Notes: generated from the sequence alone by a model not told the origin. A stretch of 64,000 nucleotides of DNA from Trichoplusia ni (GCF_003590095.1 NC_039498.1:1054001-1118000); one strand, 5' to 3'; positions 32,345 to 42,910 are shown, counted from the stretch's first letter. Made by a program: numbers and translations.

Positions 32345-34675
32345 AATATTCGTAAACTAGTTTTTTTTTGCATATTATTATGTCTTTAGACAATTAAATT
32401 ACCAATGTCCAAGCAAGCGAAACCGCGGGCGAAATACTAGTTAGTAAAAGACCAACACACGAAAATATTGTGTTACAATCATTAAAAATAACGCGAAATG
32501 ACCGTAAAGTCCGAATTCGTAACGTAATACTTTAAAATTCTACAAATTTGAACAAAAGTGCGATATTGACGTATCCTGTGACGTTTTTTTGGCGCCATTT
32601 TTTGCGGCCATCTTGAATAACAATAGACAAGATGTCGGCATTCCTGTGGGTTTCTATTGTACGCTTAAAACCAGCTGCACTTGAATGTAATACATTAAAT
32701 AGTTTATTGCTTTCGTCCAGTTTATTTAAAAGTTGTTTAAAAGTACTTTGAATTTATTTACAGAACTTTTAAGTGTAATCACTTAAAAGTTGCTAACGTA
32801 TGTGTTAAGTATATTAAAATCTGATATTGTTAGATAGATAGGTCGTTCACTGAGATGTATGCATAATTTGTAAATGTTGAATAAAGATTCATTGCTTTTC
32901 ACATCTTGAAAATCACGCAGACTAAGTCGCGGGCAACAGCTAGTGTTGATAAAGATAAAAGAATCTAATTATCGAATTCAAATTAAAACAGTTATAAATT
33001 AACGTAGTAGAAACACAGTTATAAATTAAAATATTTGTCTATCAAACAGAGTAAAATATTTGTGGTTGTAGCTTTATTAACTACAAAAACTATAAACATT
33101 ATCAGAAAAACAATTTGAAACAATCAAATCTCAATAACAGTGCAAAAAATAAAATCTAAAACAAGCATAGAAGAATAGTCAAGTAATCTATTTATTTAAA
33201 CGAGAAGGAAAATAAATAAAACCATTACATACATAAAACTTAGAAACAAACATTAACTTATTGACTTCACAAAACTATCCGACAAAACTCCTAAACCAAG
33301 TCACACCCTAAACCATAAAATTACGAAATTCATTCAATAAAAAAAAAATGGCCGTCAGATTTTTTTTTCTTAACGGTTTTCGACATCAATTTATCAATGG
33401 ACAGATTTAAAATTGTCATAGAATGTATAGAAATCTTAAGGGCCGATGTAGATCAACATTTTACGGCTCAAAGATTTGATATTGGGACTCCTTTGTGACA
33501 TGAGCGTTTAAAAAAATGGCAGATGCAAACATTGTGAAGTACTGTCAATGATTGTCTTTTAATGAAGTGTTCGGGTGTGTGGTTGAGAGTTTTAGGGGTC
33601 CGTGGATGGAATTTAGTGTGGATGAAACGTTTGTTGTTGATTTTATTTTGAGTTTGCTGTGCTTGCAATATTTTTATATATAAGTTGTAAGTGAAATTGT
33701 AGTATCAACTTTATGTATGGCATGCTTGTAAGAGGCTTAGATTTAAGATAAAAATTATTAAGTAACTTTACAAACCTTTGCAAGTAGGAGTTTATAATTC
33801 TTGTTAATATACCAACAATATTATTAACTTTACTTGTTTAGGCGGTAAACTAATTATAAACCATCTGTTTCAAAAGAAATAGCAGTGGTACATGTTTCTT
33901 GACAATTGAATATAGTCACCTCTAGTACCAAATAACTTTTATACGACTGGTAAGGCTAAATATACAAATGTATTTAATAAACCAAAAGTAAATTAAATTT
34001 AAGCGAAATATCTACGTCTTGGTCATAAAGTAATTTTCAAACATACTGAAATAAAAATGAAATCTAACTGCAATAATATAAATTAAACGGAACCCAGCTG
34101 ACATTTCGTTTTTTTTTTCTCAGGCAAAGGCAAGGTGTCATTCTGCCATCAACAACCCATACAACACCGCCATGTTTCTTTTATGACCGACAATATCGAA
34201 ATAAAATAAAGTGCGAAATTGTCTTCGAATTGTAATTTAATATTTTTAAAATGCGATTCGATCAATGCAGCCAACATTTTATAGCGAATTGTGAATGTGT
34301 GAAGTTTTTATTGGTTGGAAATATTGATTCGAATCTTTGCTTTTAAATGAAATAAATTAATAATTGGGTATTCGGAATTTCAGTTTAACAATTAGGTATA
34401 TTGCATTTTGGCACGGGTGTCAATGATGAGAAAATCTGGTTTTTTAAATATCAATTTTGATTTCTCAAGATATGTTTTAAGAACCTTTTTGAGGAGCTTT
34501 AATATTGCTTGTAATTTGAAACTTGAATATTCAAGTTTACGAAATGGTAAATTAGTTTTAGATGGGCTTGAACTAAAATACGGTCGATAAAAATACAAAA
34601 AATGTGTATTATGAATATGCAAGACTAAATGATGGCTTAAAATAAAAAAACAGTTGTTCGTGTATTTTCTTAATG
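32345..34675. other. Long unassigned interval with two Helitron 3' ends
   Basis: Bare Helitron 3' termini occur near 32421-32441 ('gaaaccgcgggcgaaatact') and 32924-32943 ('agtcgcgggcaacagctag'). I do not support the overlapping frames at 33468-33668 and 34392-34622 as genes. Confidence 0.45.
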
Positions 34676-34770
34676 ATTTTAAGATACCACTGACAAACGG
34701 TAAAGGAAAACATTCCGAAAATTAGAATCTGAAGTCGCCCGCAGTGAGCTAGCGTGGTGATCAATTCTTC
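34676..34770 (+). repeat. SINE family D fragment
   Basis: It has 'ccactgacaaacggtaaagg', 'aaaacattccgaaaattaga' and 'gctagcgtggtgatcaattc'. Confidence 0.6.
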
Positions 34771-35039
34771 CTTATAGGAGAGTCCTGTAATTTTTAGAAG
34801 AAGATTAATATCTCTTTTCATTCATAGGTTAACTTCATGGGAAGAGACCCGGTCCTTGTGACCCGTGCACGGAGACACAGGTCTAACATGTAGAGGCCTT
34901 GTTGAGAACTTTAATCTAAAATGTGATTTCGTATCTACAAGGGGACATCCAACCTTGTTCTATAAAAGAATAGACATGGATGACCCAAGGTAGCTACAAA
35001 ACTATTGTAATTTGTGGGAATTAAATATTGTTAAAAATA
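34771..35039. other. Unassigned spacer
   Basis: A GC-richer stretch near 34840-34910 ('gaagagacccggtccttgtg') is not recognised. Confidence 0.4.
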
Positions 35040-35353
35040 GGGATGATGACAATTTTTTTTTTTGCAATGTCCGTCTTGTTGTTTTTTGTATCATAATTGA
35101 TACGTAGTTTTAATTTGTCCCGCAAACGTAAATTGACCAAATTAAAGTGAATGAAACTTACGCGTGACGTCACGATTGAGTATAAATTTTACCATATCGT
35201 TACGTCACAAGCCCCCTCTCCTAAACTTTAAAGCAGTTAATCTTTGTCAATTCTAGTTTTTCTGAAAAAGGAAAAAATACGTGTCTCATACTTTTCAATT
35301 ATCTAACTGAGGGACTAATGATTATTTTTCTTTTTTTACCCAGTCATCATCCC
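35040..35353. mobile_element. CRE-type MITE, inverted relative to 12277
   Basis: TIRs begin GGGATGATGAC at both ends. TA flanks lie at 35038-35039 and 35354-35355. The central palindrome cgTGACGTCAcg is at 35165-35172. Its 314 bp compares with 311 bp in the 12277 copy. Confidence 0.85.
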
Positions 35354-35936
35354 TATTATAAATTCAAATATTTCTGTAGCATTTAAAAACATTATTATTT
35401 AAGGACAAATTAACCCGCCTTTAAAAAAATACGAAGATATATACCATTTACTTATAAAAACAAATGCTTTACAAAACCGGTTAACAACATTACACAAACG
35501 AATCACTTCGGTAATAAATCATTTTTAAAGTATATTACATCAAGTCTGTAATGAAGGTTTTTTGGTAAACACACAAACAGACAGATTATATCTCGGTTGT
35601 AATGAAAGGTTTTGCAACAAATATTTTTTACTTAAGTAAAAACATAAGGTTTTTTATAACTTATGCTATCTCTCTGATCTGTTAGTAGGGTGTGCGTGAG
35701 ATGTGACCGTTTTAGGACATTTCAAAACAACAAATTTTTTACAAAACAAATTTTAATTTACTAATCAACGTCTTTGTCAATAACAGACATTAAAGAAAGG
35801 TTTTCTTGTGCAGATAGAACAAGAATTGAGTAACTTTTTTAACTACTAATACATAACTAGCTATAAATATTTTCAGTTAATATTACATTTAAATAAGTTA
35901 TGTATTAATATTAATTTACAATAAAATAATGTATCA
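35354..35936. other. Unassigned interval
   Basis: AT-rich; no gene or repeat recognised. Confidence 0.5.
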
Positions 35937-36211
35937 TCATCATCCTAGCCTTTCCCCAACTACGTTGACCATCTTTGTCATAACATTGTGGGTCCTGGCT
36001 GTGATTCATACATCTTTGACAGTCGTTACAGGTAGTCAGAAACGAAAATCTGACGACCAGTCTAACAAAGGGGTATCATGTTTCCCAGGTTGCAGGTAAC
36101 TGGGTTGAGGAGGTCAGATAGGCAGTCGCTACTTGTAAAACTCTGGTACTAAGATGAATCTGGTCAGACTGGACGCCGACCCCAACATTGTTGGTAAAAG
36201 GCTAGGCCTAT
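35937..36211 (+). repeat. 5S-derived SINE with its own 3' end inverted at the front
   Basis: The first 33 bases (catcatcatcctagcctttc onward) are the reverse complement of the family's 3' end. The sequence then switches at 35968 to 'accatctttgtcataac' and continues in plus orientation to 'ggtaaaaggctaggcc'. Confidence 0.75.
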
Positions 36212-36527
36212 AACAAGTACCTACCACCATTTATCACCACACTAGCTCACAGCAATTTCACTTTCGGATACAAATTACTTTACGATGTTTCCTTTACAGG
36301 ATTTCAGCTCTATTTTACAGCAATAAGGAAACTACACTATAACTTTGAAAAGTAACATTGTTACTCGTTGGGATCGAACCTGCACCTCGTGAATACAAAC
36401 CTTTACAAATAACCGCAGGCCACCATGACAGGTATTATGTAAGATTATTAAGTTACGAAATACAAGTCAACAATAGTTCAAAACTGGTCAAGAGTGAGTT
36501 GGACGTGCACAAGAAAGGTCCCGTATC
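36212..36527. other. Unassigned, with a weak SINE-like piece
   Basis: The minus-strand B-box-like 'cgtgaggtgcaggttcgatc' near 36371-36391 suggests a decayed SINE head. The 87-codon frame at 36358-36621 crosses into a Helitron and is not supported. Confidence 0.4.
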
Positions 36528-36680
36528 TATCCTATTAATATTAGAAATGCGAAAGTTTGTAAGTATGGATGTTTGTTGCACTTTCACTCAGAAATCACTG
36601 AACGAATTTGGACGAAATTAGGTATATCAATAGTTTATAGCCTGGATTAATACATAGGATGGTTTTAGATTGATATTCAG
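36528..36680 (+). mobile_element. Helitron-like element, type 2, 5' part
   Basis: It has 'cctattaatattagaaatgc', 'gaaagtttgtaagtatggat' and 'aatacataggatggtttta'; the 3' end is not found. Confidence 0.65.
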
Positions 36681-37093
36681 GTTTGATAATTTTCTGTATC
36701 TAGGGGGGGGGGACCTTGGAACTTGGATAGAAGCCTGTGGCCAGCCAGCAATGGGATAGCCTCTTGCATTTTTTTCCACTAAACACCACAAGACTTTTAC
36801 ATTGCTTTACGGTACCCCAAAATTCAAAAGATCCCATAAGATACCGAACCACAAGAATCGAACGCATAAATGAACAACGCTATCTAACTTTTTAATATCA
36901 CGTGACGGACTTGGCAGCCATTTTGTAAATGTATAAAAACATTCTCGCATCACTAAATATGTTCACACAACGCTGGTTTGGTATCGGTTACTTTGTGAAA
37001 TGCTACTTGTGTTGGCATATGGTGTGGGTGCATTTTTGCGGCCTTGTTCAATCTGGGGGCACCGTTCGTTACAATTACAACAAGAACTATTCT
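36681..37093. other. Unassigned interval
   Basis: No supported gene; the 64-codon frame at 36929-37123 runs into the 217-bp repeat. Confidence 0.45.
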
Positions 37094-37310
37094 GAATTAT
37101 TTTTTCACCTTACGCCTATGTGAATGTGGCGAAACGGCCAAGCCACATATTTTGACTGAGGTGTAGAGTTTGTGATGTCAGGCCTTGTAGAGTTAGGGCG
37201 TGTAGTGTTAGAAGCTTGGCTCTACATGAGATCTGATAACTTTTTGACAGTGCGAGTCATATGAGCTCGTCTTGGCAACATTTTACATGAAAATATTTTT
37301 GGTGGTATCA
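37094..37310 (+). repeat. Unclassified 217-bp repeat, copy 2
   Basis: Direct copy of 32128-32344 of the same length, about 5 kb downstream. The flanks differ apart from 'acaagaactatt' a little upstream of both. Confidence 0.65.
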
Positions 37311-37593
37311 TTTTTTGGGTATCAACTTTGGTGTTTTGGACTGGGCACTGTGTTTAGAAATTACGAAATTCTGCAATAAGTATGTATAGAGTGCTGTTCC
37401 CGATATCAAAAATTACAAATAAACTTTACGTAGTATCACTTTTGGTCCTCAATTTTTGTATGCTTTAAGTTCGAAAAATACCATTTTTTTTGTTACTGTT
37501 TGGTCTTCTTATTTGTTACACCCTATATAAAACTGTAGTATGAAATAGTCGAAAGGAGAAACGAAAAGACAAACGCAAAGGAAGTTTGACTTA
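37311..37593. other. Unassigned flank of the Harbinger insertion
   Basis: No feature recognised. The last three bases (TTA, 37591-37593) are the left copy of the target duplication. Confidence 0.6.
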
Positions 37594-37760
37594 GGTCCAG
37601 TTTCACCATACTCTGTTAAATATTTAACGGTCTGTTAAGACAGATAACGGACTGTTAAAGTTATCGAGTGTCCCACCACGACTAAACGTCTGTTAACTTC
37701 GCTTAACAAGGCATTAAATCTAATCACCGGTCAAGACGTCTGTTAGACACTAACAGATTG
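37594..37760. promoter_or_regulatory. Harbinger left subterminal region with repeated CTGTTA motif
   Basis: CTGTTA occurs five times within the first 150 bases (about 37613, 37632, 37651, 37688 and 37739). The inverted right end has TAACAG and GTTAA repeats (40935-40995). In Harbinger elements the Myb-like protein binds subterminal repeats, so this is a candidate binding array. The region also holds the transposase promoter by position. Confidence 0.5.
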
Positions 37761-37776
37761 TCAAAGTCACGTCAAA

Positions 37777-39131
37777 ATGGACGCTGCATATAATTTTATT
37801 TTTGCAAATAACATTTTAGAAAATTTAGATTGCTTAGATGGAATTGTACGACGTCCCAGAATTTTTAAAGATCGTCATTGCTATTTCGAAGAATACGATG
37901 ATGTCGATTTTTGTACCAGGTTTCGTTTATCAAAAGATATGACCCTTGATATTCTCCAGTTGATCGAAGATAAATTAGAATATCCATCAGATCGGTAAGT
38001 CGTCTATTAATTAATTAAGACCATCATGTACGTTATGAAATGCAAGAAATCATTGAGTAGTATTTTTATGCACTTATACAACCCATCTTATCATGTGTGA
38101 TATTTTGATTATATCCACCTACAACCTTATAACTTTACGAACACAGATTTACATAATACAGGTAAGATTTATAAGGCTTATTCAATACATGAATGTTTTA
38201 TAAAATTAATCATTTATTTTGTTTCAGAAACGAATCAATTTCACCCATAAATCAGCTTCTTTTGACTTTGAGATACTATGCGACTGGCTCCCAACAAATA
38301 TCAGTTGGTGATTATTGCGGTATAAGTAAATCGTCATCTCACAGAATCATACACAGAGTCACTGCTGCAATAGCCTCATTAAGCCGCAATTGTATCAAGT
38401 TCCCAGACACAGTGGAAGAGATAAGGAAAACTCAGTTGAATTTTTATAATATTGCAAAATTTCCAAAAGCTTTGGGTGCTCTAGATTGTACACATGTACG
38501 GATTCGTTCTTCTGGTGGGGTAAATGCAGAATATTTTAGGAACCGGAAAGGCTACATGTCCATAAATGTGCAAGCGATTTGCAGTGCAAATTTAGAAATT
38601 TTAGATTTGGTGGCAAGATGGCCTGGCAGTAGCCAAGACCAAACTATTTGGAACGCTTCCTACAGGAATGCTTTGTTCGAAAGCGGCAAGTATAGGGATG
38701 CTGTATTATTGGCTGATAGTGGGTACATGAATCGGCCTTATATCATGATGCCACTGGACAATCCACAAACCCCAGAGGATATACTATATAATGAGGCTCA
38801 AATCAGAAGCAGAAATCCTGTTGAACGCATGTTTGGGGTGTGGAAACGAAGATTCCCTGTACTTGCCTTGGGGATGCAGATACAAGTGAAAAAATGTCTT
38901 GCTGTTATTGTTGCAACGGGAATACTGCACAATATTGCAATAAAGGGAAAGGAAGAGTTACCACCAGATGATCCTGAACTTGAGTTAATTATGCCATGGG
39001 AAGATTTGTTCCGTCAGGGCCATATCAGGGAACAAAGAAATAATGGAGTTATGAGAGATATAAATCCTAAGCGAAGAGAGCTAATAAATAATTATTTTAA
39101 AAGTTTACATTTAAATGCATCTCATAATTGA
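37777..39131 (+). CDS. Harbinger DDE transposase, two exons, intact
   Basis: Exon 1 runs 37777-37994 (donor CG|GTAAGT) and exon 2 runs 38228-39131 (acceptor TTTCAG|A). The splice restores one frame of 373 residues ending at TGA. This is close to HARBI1-type transposases of about 350 residues. The DDE_Tnp_4 catalytic residues are visible: D159 in GALDCTHVRI, D236 in LLADSGYMN and E272 in RNPVERMFGVWKRRF. The N-terminal part has the family phrase DFCTRFRLSKDMTLDIL, followed by a helix-turn-helix-like 'SVGDYCGISKSSSHRIIHRV' region. The start ATG has context aaaATGg and is the first in frame. AATAAA at 39215-39220 could serve as the poly(A) signal. It would cut and paste the element in the nucleus together with the Myb-like partner. 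No stop or frameshift is seen. Confidence 0.93.
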
Positions 39132-39314
39132 TTTATAATTATTAGTTGTTATGATGTCTTTATTTTAACTGCATTAAATTTTATAGACCGAAAACAGTTA
39201 GTACCTTAAGTACAAATAAAAACATGATTCATAAATGTAACTAAAGAATAAAAACATAATGTGGTGTATTAGTTTAATTAAATTCGTTTGTAAAATAAAA
39301 TAAAAAGTCGAAAA

Positions 39315-40585
39315 TCATATATTTTTTTTTAACATTTCAAGTTCCATTTCCAATTTCTCCGTTCTAATTTTTTCTTGTTTTAACTGTTCTCGTAAAATTT
39401 CTTCCTTTAGGGCAGCTTCTTTTTGGGTATTTTTCAACATGTTCTCAATAAGTAATAATTTTTTTATTTTCCACTTTCTAAAAAAAAATAGAAAAATTAT
39501 TGTAATTAATTATTTCATAATTATAATGGCCATAAAAGCCACTTGTCTGCCAGTACCTACATAAATATTTTTACCCACCTCAGTTGGAATAATGCCTTTG
39601 TTTTTCTGAGACATACTGGAATCTTTAAATATTGGTGAAGAAGGCGCATTGGCATTGAGTACTGTCTGTGATCCCAGAACGACCCCAGACTCGATATCAT
39701 CCTGGTAAATAAATAAAAAAATTACCTCGTATAATATTATGTTAATTAAAGTTACTATAAAAATATAACACATAAATATACTTTTTTATTAAGAACTTCA
39801 ATTTCAGTATTTGAATTACGAAGTTCCTGATCTGAGAAATGTATATCAGAGTCATAAGGATTATCAAGTCCATCCAAAGTTAGCCAAGTAACATTTCCAC
39901 TTGTCCTTGAAGTGGTCCTGGTGGTGGAATGTCAGGCTTGCCTCCTCCTGCAAAGAAACACAATACTTAGCACGACTTCTCGGAATAAATCTATACACTT
40001 TTCTTTTTAAAAACGACTATTGCTCTAAGGAATTTAATCCCTGTGTCGTTGGGTTTCACAAACATACAATTCACATGCAAAAAGACACCCAGACTCAGAA
40101 CAAGCATTTGTGAATCACTCAAAATAATGCTTGTACTACGCGGGAATCGAACCCACGACACGCGGCGCACAGTGGGTTTGGCGTGATGACCTTAACCACT
40201 CGGCTATACCGTACAAGCATTGGATGTGCCTAGCTGTAGCATATTGTGTTCTTCTTGTTTTCAGGCCTAGCTAGTTCATGTTTTAAAACAAATAGCTGTG
40301 TCACCTACCAGTTAAAAAAATATTTTTTTTGGCAGCGGCTTTGTCTTTCCGTGTGGTGCGTTTGATGTTGTCCCAGCAGGTTTTTAATTGCTCAACGTGA
40401 CGCACGTGAAAAGAACTTAAACAATTAAATTCTTCTGCCAGTTTCTTCCACCCTTCATTTTTCGTTGCACTGGTCACGGCATCCGTTTTTTTATTTTCCA
40501 CGATATCCTTATGCCGTGAAATTAATCCTATCAGGAGTTCTTTTTCGTGTGTGGTAAAATTCGGTCCACGTGTCTTCTTCGACAT
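39315..40585 (-). pseudogene. Harbinger Myb/SANT-like accessory protein, apparent frameshift
   Basis: On the minus strand, exon 1 (40585-40309) encodes 92 residues. It starts MSKKTRGPNFTTHEKELLIG and has a Myb/SANT-like helix-turn-helix fold pattern ending in the basic RTTRKDKAAAKK. It ends at a GTAGGT donor. Exon 2 is 39947-39782 (acceptor TTTGCAG, donor GTATAT), exon 3 is 39701-39579, and exon 4 is 39473-39315. Exons 3 and 4 and the second half of exon 2 (LDGLDNPYDSDIHFSD) read in one frame. They end in a Glu/Lys-rich coiled coil (KEEILREQLKQEKIR) and a TGA. The first half of exon 2 (GGKPDIPPPGPLQGQVEMLL) is in a different frame and meets TAA. The exon lengths sum to 725, one short of a multiple of 3, so a single lost base near 39880-39895 explains everything. 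Sequencing error is possible. In Harbinger systems this protein binds the element ends and aids nuclear import of the transposase. Confidence 0.82.
40027..40217 (-). repeat. tRNA-derived SINE, family A, inside Harbinger intron 1
   Basis: The minus strand has 'cggtatagccgagtggttaa', 'gtgtcgtgggttcgattccc' and the tail 'tgagtctgggtgtctttttg'. It lies fully within the intron 39948-40308 of the Myb-like gene, so it would be removed by splicing. Confidence 0.85.
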
Positions 40586-41070
40586 TTTTTTATTTCAAAA
40601 AATCGCGAAAAAATTACACCGCAACAAACTGAACACAACTAATCAAAACGTAAACAACACCTAGATACCTTGACATTTCATTCGGCTAAAATCAAGAGAG
40701 GTTGCTTTCATTGAAACCTCTTGGAGCAAACGACGTTTGAAATTGATCGCATAGCATATCAAACGACGTATTATACGACTATGTAAAATGTCGTCCAATT
40801 CCATATAAATACACGTCGGAAGCGAGCACTTCAATCTGGTTGCTTAAAATAAGAGCGAATGACTTGCCCGTCATTCAGTTAAATGGCAGATTTACTAATG
40901 CCTTGTTAAATTTTTGCCGTGGGACACATGACGACATAACAGACCGTTAACTATTAACAATCCATTAGTAAATGACCGATTATGATTTAACAAACAGAGT
41001 ATGGTGAAACTGGACCTTAATCTAATATTATAAATATGCTTCGTCCTTCAAACAGATTTCCAAAAAATAT

Positions 41071-42310
41071 TGGAGGCGTCGCGGTGGATGCATCGCGATG
41101 GAGGCGTCGCGATGCAGGCGTCGCGATGCAGGCGTCGCGGTGGAGGCGTCGCGGTGGAGGCGTCGCGGTGCAGGCGTCGCGATGGAGGCGTCGCGGTGGA
41201 GGCGTCGCGATGCAGGCGTCGCGGCGTCGCGATGCAGGCGTCGCGGCGTCGCGATGCAGGCGTCGCGGTGCAGGCGTCGCGATGGAGGCGTCGCGGTGGA
41301 GGCGTCGCGATGCAGGCGTCGCGGCGTCGCGATGCAGGCGTCGCGGCGTCGCGATGCAGGCGTCGCGGTGCAGGCGTCGCGATGGAGGCGTCGCGGTGGA
41401 GGCGTCGCGATGGAGGCGTCGCGGTGGAGGCGTCGCGATGCAGGCGTCGCGGCGTCGCGATACAGGCGTCGCGGTGCAGGCGTCGCGATGCAGGCGTCGC
41501 GGCGTCGCGATGCAGGCGTCGCGGTGCAGGCGTCGCGATGGAGGCGTCGCGGTGGAGGCGTCGCGATGCAGGCGTCGCGGTGCAGGCGTCGCGGTGGAGG
41601 CGTCGCGGTGGAGGCGTCGCGGTGCAGGCGTCGCGATGGAGGCGTCGCGATGCAGGCGTCGCGGTGCAGGCGTCGCAGTGGAGGCGTCGCGATGGAGGCG
41701 TCGCGGTGGAGGCGTCGCGATGCAGGCGTCGCGGCGTCGCGATGCAGGCGTCGCAGTGCAGGCGTCGCGATGGAGGCGTCGCGGTGGAGGCGTCGCGATG
41801 CAGGCGTCGCGGTGGAGGCGTCGCGGTGGAGGCGTCGCGGTGCAGGCGTCGCGATGGAGGCGTCGCGGTGGAGGCGTCGCGATGCAGGCGTCGCGGCGTC
41901 GCGATGCAGGCGTCGCGGTGCAGGCGTCGCGGTGCAGGCGTCGCGATGGAGGCGTCGCGATGCAGGCGTCGCGATGCAGGCGTCGCGGTGGAGGCGTCGC
42001 GGTGGAGGCGTCGCGGTGGAGGCGTCGCGATGCAGGCGTCGCGGTGGAGGCGTCGCGGTGGAGGCGTCGCGGTGCAGGCGTCGCGATGGAGGCGTCGCGG
42101 TGGAGGCGTCGCGATGCAGGCGTCGCGGCGTCGCGATGCAGGCGTCGCGGTGCAGGCGTCGCGATGGAGGCGTCGCGATGCAGGCGTCGCGATGCAGGCG
42201 TCGCGGTGGAGGCGTCGCGGTGGAGGCGTCGCGATGCAGGCGTCGCGGCGTCGCGATGCAGGCGTCGCGATGCAGGCGTCGCGGTGCAGGCGTCGCGGTG
42301 AAGGCGTCGC
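41071..42310. repeat. GC-rich 14-bp minisatellite, about 85 units
   Basis: The unit is (g/c)aggcgtcgcg(a/g)tg, 14 bp, with two freely varying positions. An 8-bp internal duplication (gcgtcgcg) appears about ten times, always between 'gatgcag' and 'gatgcag' or 'gatacag' units. Each unit holds CpG-rich GCGTCGCG, in strong contrast to the AT-rich flanks. Because 14 is not a multiple of 3 and the unit and its complement have no stop in any frame, five frames of 405-508 codons are open. These are artefacts of the repeat, not genes. Confidence 0.96.
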
Positions 42311-42500
42311 GGTAGATGCGTTGCGGTGGATCCGACACGATGGATGCTACACGATGGATGTGTCTTGATGGAGACGTCGTGATGGATGCGTTGCATTGGA
42401 TGTGTCTTGATGGCGACGTCGTGACGGATGCGTCGCGATGGATGCGTCATGATGGATGTGTCTTGATGGAACCGTCGCGATGGATGCGACACGATGGTAT
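42311..42500. repeat. Degenerate edge of the 14-bp minisatellite
   Basis: Units here are mostly variants of gatgcgtcgcgatg (for example gatgtgtcttgatg and gatgcgacacgatg). Divergence is far higher than in the core. This looks like the older, non-homogenised margin of the array. Confidence 0.8.
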
Positions 42501-42824
42501 ATATTTTATTAGTATATATTTTCCACATTATTAAAAATAACAAACACCTGTACTCATCACATCACATTTTCAGGGCAGGAATAGAACCGACGCCTACTAC
42601 TATAAAAGACAGTCACTAACCACTACTTCAACAGTCAATCTTCATACTGACAATTTAAACATTAAGATTCATTTCCGCAACACATTCGTACTCTAAACAC
42701 CCGACCATACATACAGACAGACAGACAAACAGACAGACAGTAGTTACTTATTGACAGATAGCTTGTAAGTTCCTGGTGACGTAAGGAGATAGATCATGAT
42801 CTTTACTTGTCTGTTTATGTCCTA
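42501..42824. other. Unassigned, with (ACAG)n and a decayed SINE-like piece
   Basis: The tract 'acagacagacagacaaacag' lies near 42714-42750. Positions 42570-42640 resemble an inverted tRNA-like head ('caggaatagaaccgacgcc') but are too decayed for a firm call. Confidence 0.4.
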
Positions 42825-42910
42825 TAATTTTGTCTCGGTGGATTTGTGTGTGTGGAGGCTGTTAGTTCGAATCCAATGCAAGCAAGTACCTATGTGACTT
42901 TTTATGCAAA
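42825..42910 (+). repeat. SINE family D head
   Basis: It has a tRNA-like B box 'agttcgaatccaatgca' followed by 'agcaagtacctatgtgactt', matching the head and junction of the copy at 10617. Confidence 0.55.

Larger units (their letters stand above)
37594..41016 (+). mobile_element. PIF/Harbinger DNA transposon, complete, 3,423 bp
   Basis: The ends are 24-bp perfect inverted repeats beginning GGTCCAGTTTCACCATACTC. They are flanked by TTA on both sides (37591-37593 and 41017-41019), the TWA target duplication typical of PIF/Harbinger. Subterminal regions also match in inverted orientation (aacaaggcatta near 37705 and its complement near 40900; tgtcccac/gtgggaca). Inside are a DDE transposase gene on the plus strand and a convergent Myb/SANT-like gene on the minus strand, the standard two-gene layout. 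A SINE sits in intron 1 of the second gene. The perfect TIRs and TSD suggest relatively recent insertion. Confidence 0.95.

Noticed and set aside
39510..39773. 87-codon minus-strand frame as a separate gene
   Set aside because: It overlaps exon 3 and introns of the Harbinger accessory gene; the exon model explains it better.
39901..40113. 70-codon plus-strand frame
   Set aside because: It is antisense to exon 2 and runs into the SINE in intron 1.
41017..41060. Helitron 5' end (atctaatattataaa) enclosing the 14-bp minisatellite
   Set aside because: The resemblance is limited to about 15 AT-rich bases and I could not find a matching CTAG end on the far side.
41017..42543. Five overlapping frames of 405-508 codons, Arg-rich repeats
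   Set aside because: The 14-bp unit has no stop in any frame on either strand, so all frames open. None starts or ends with non-repeat coding sequence.
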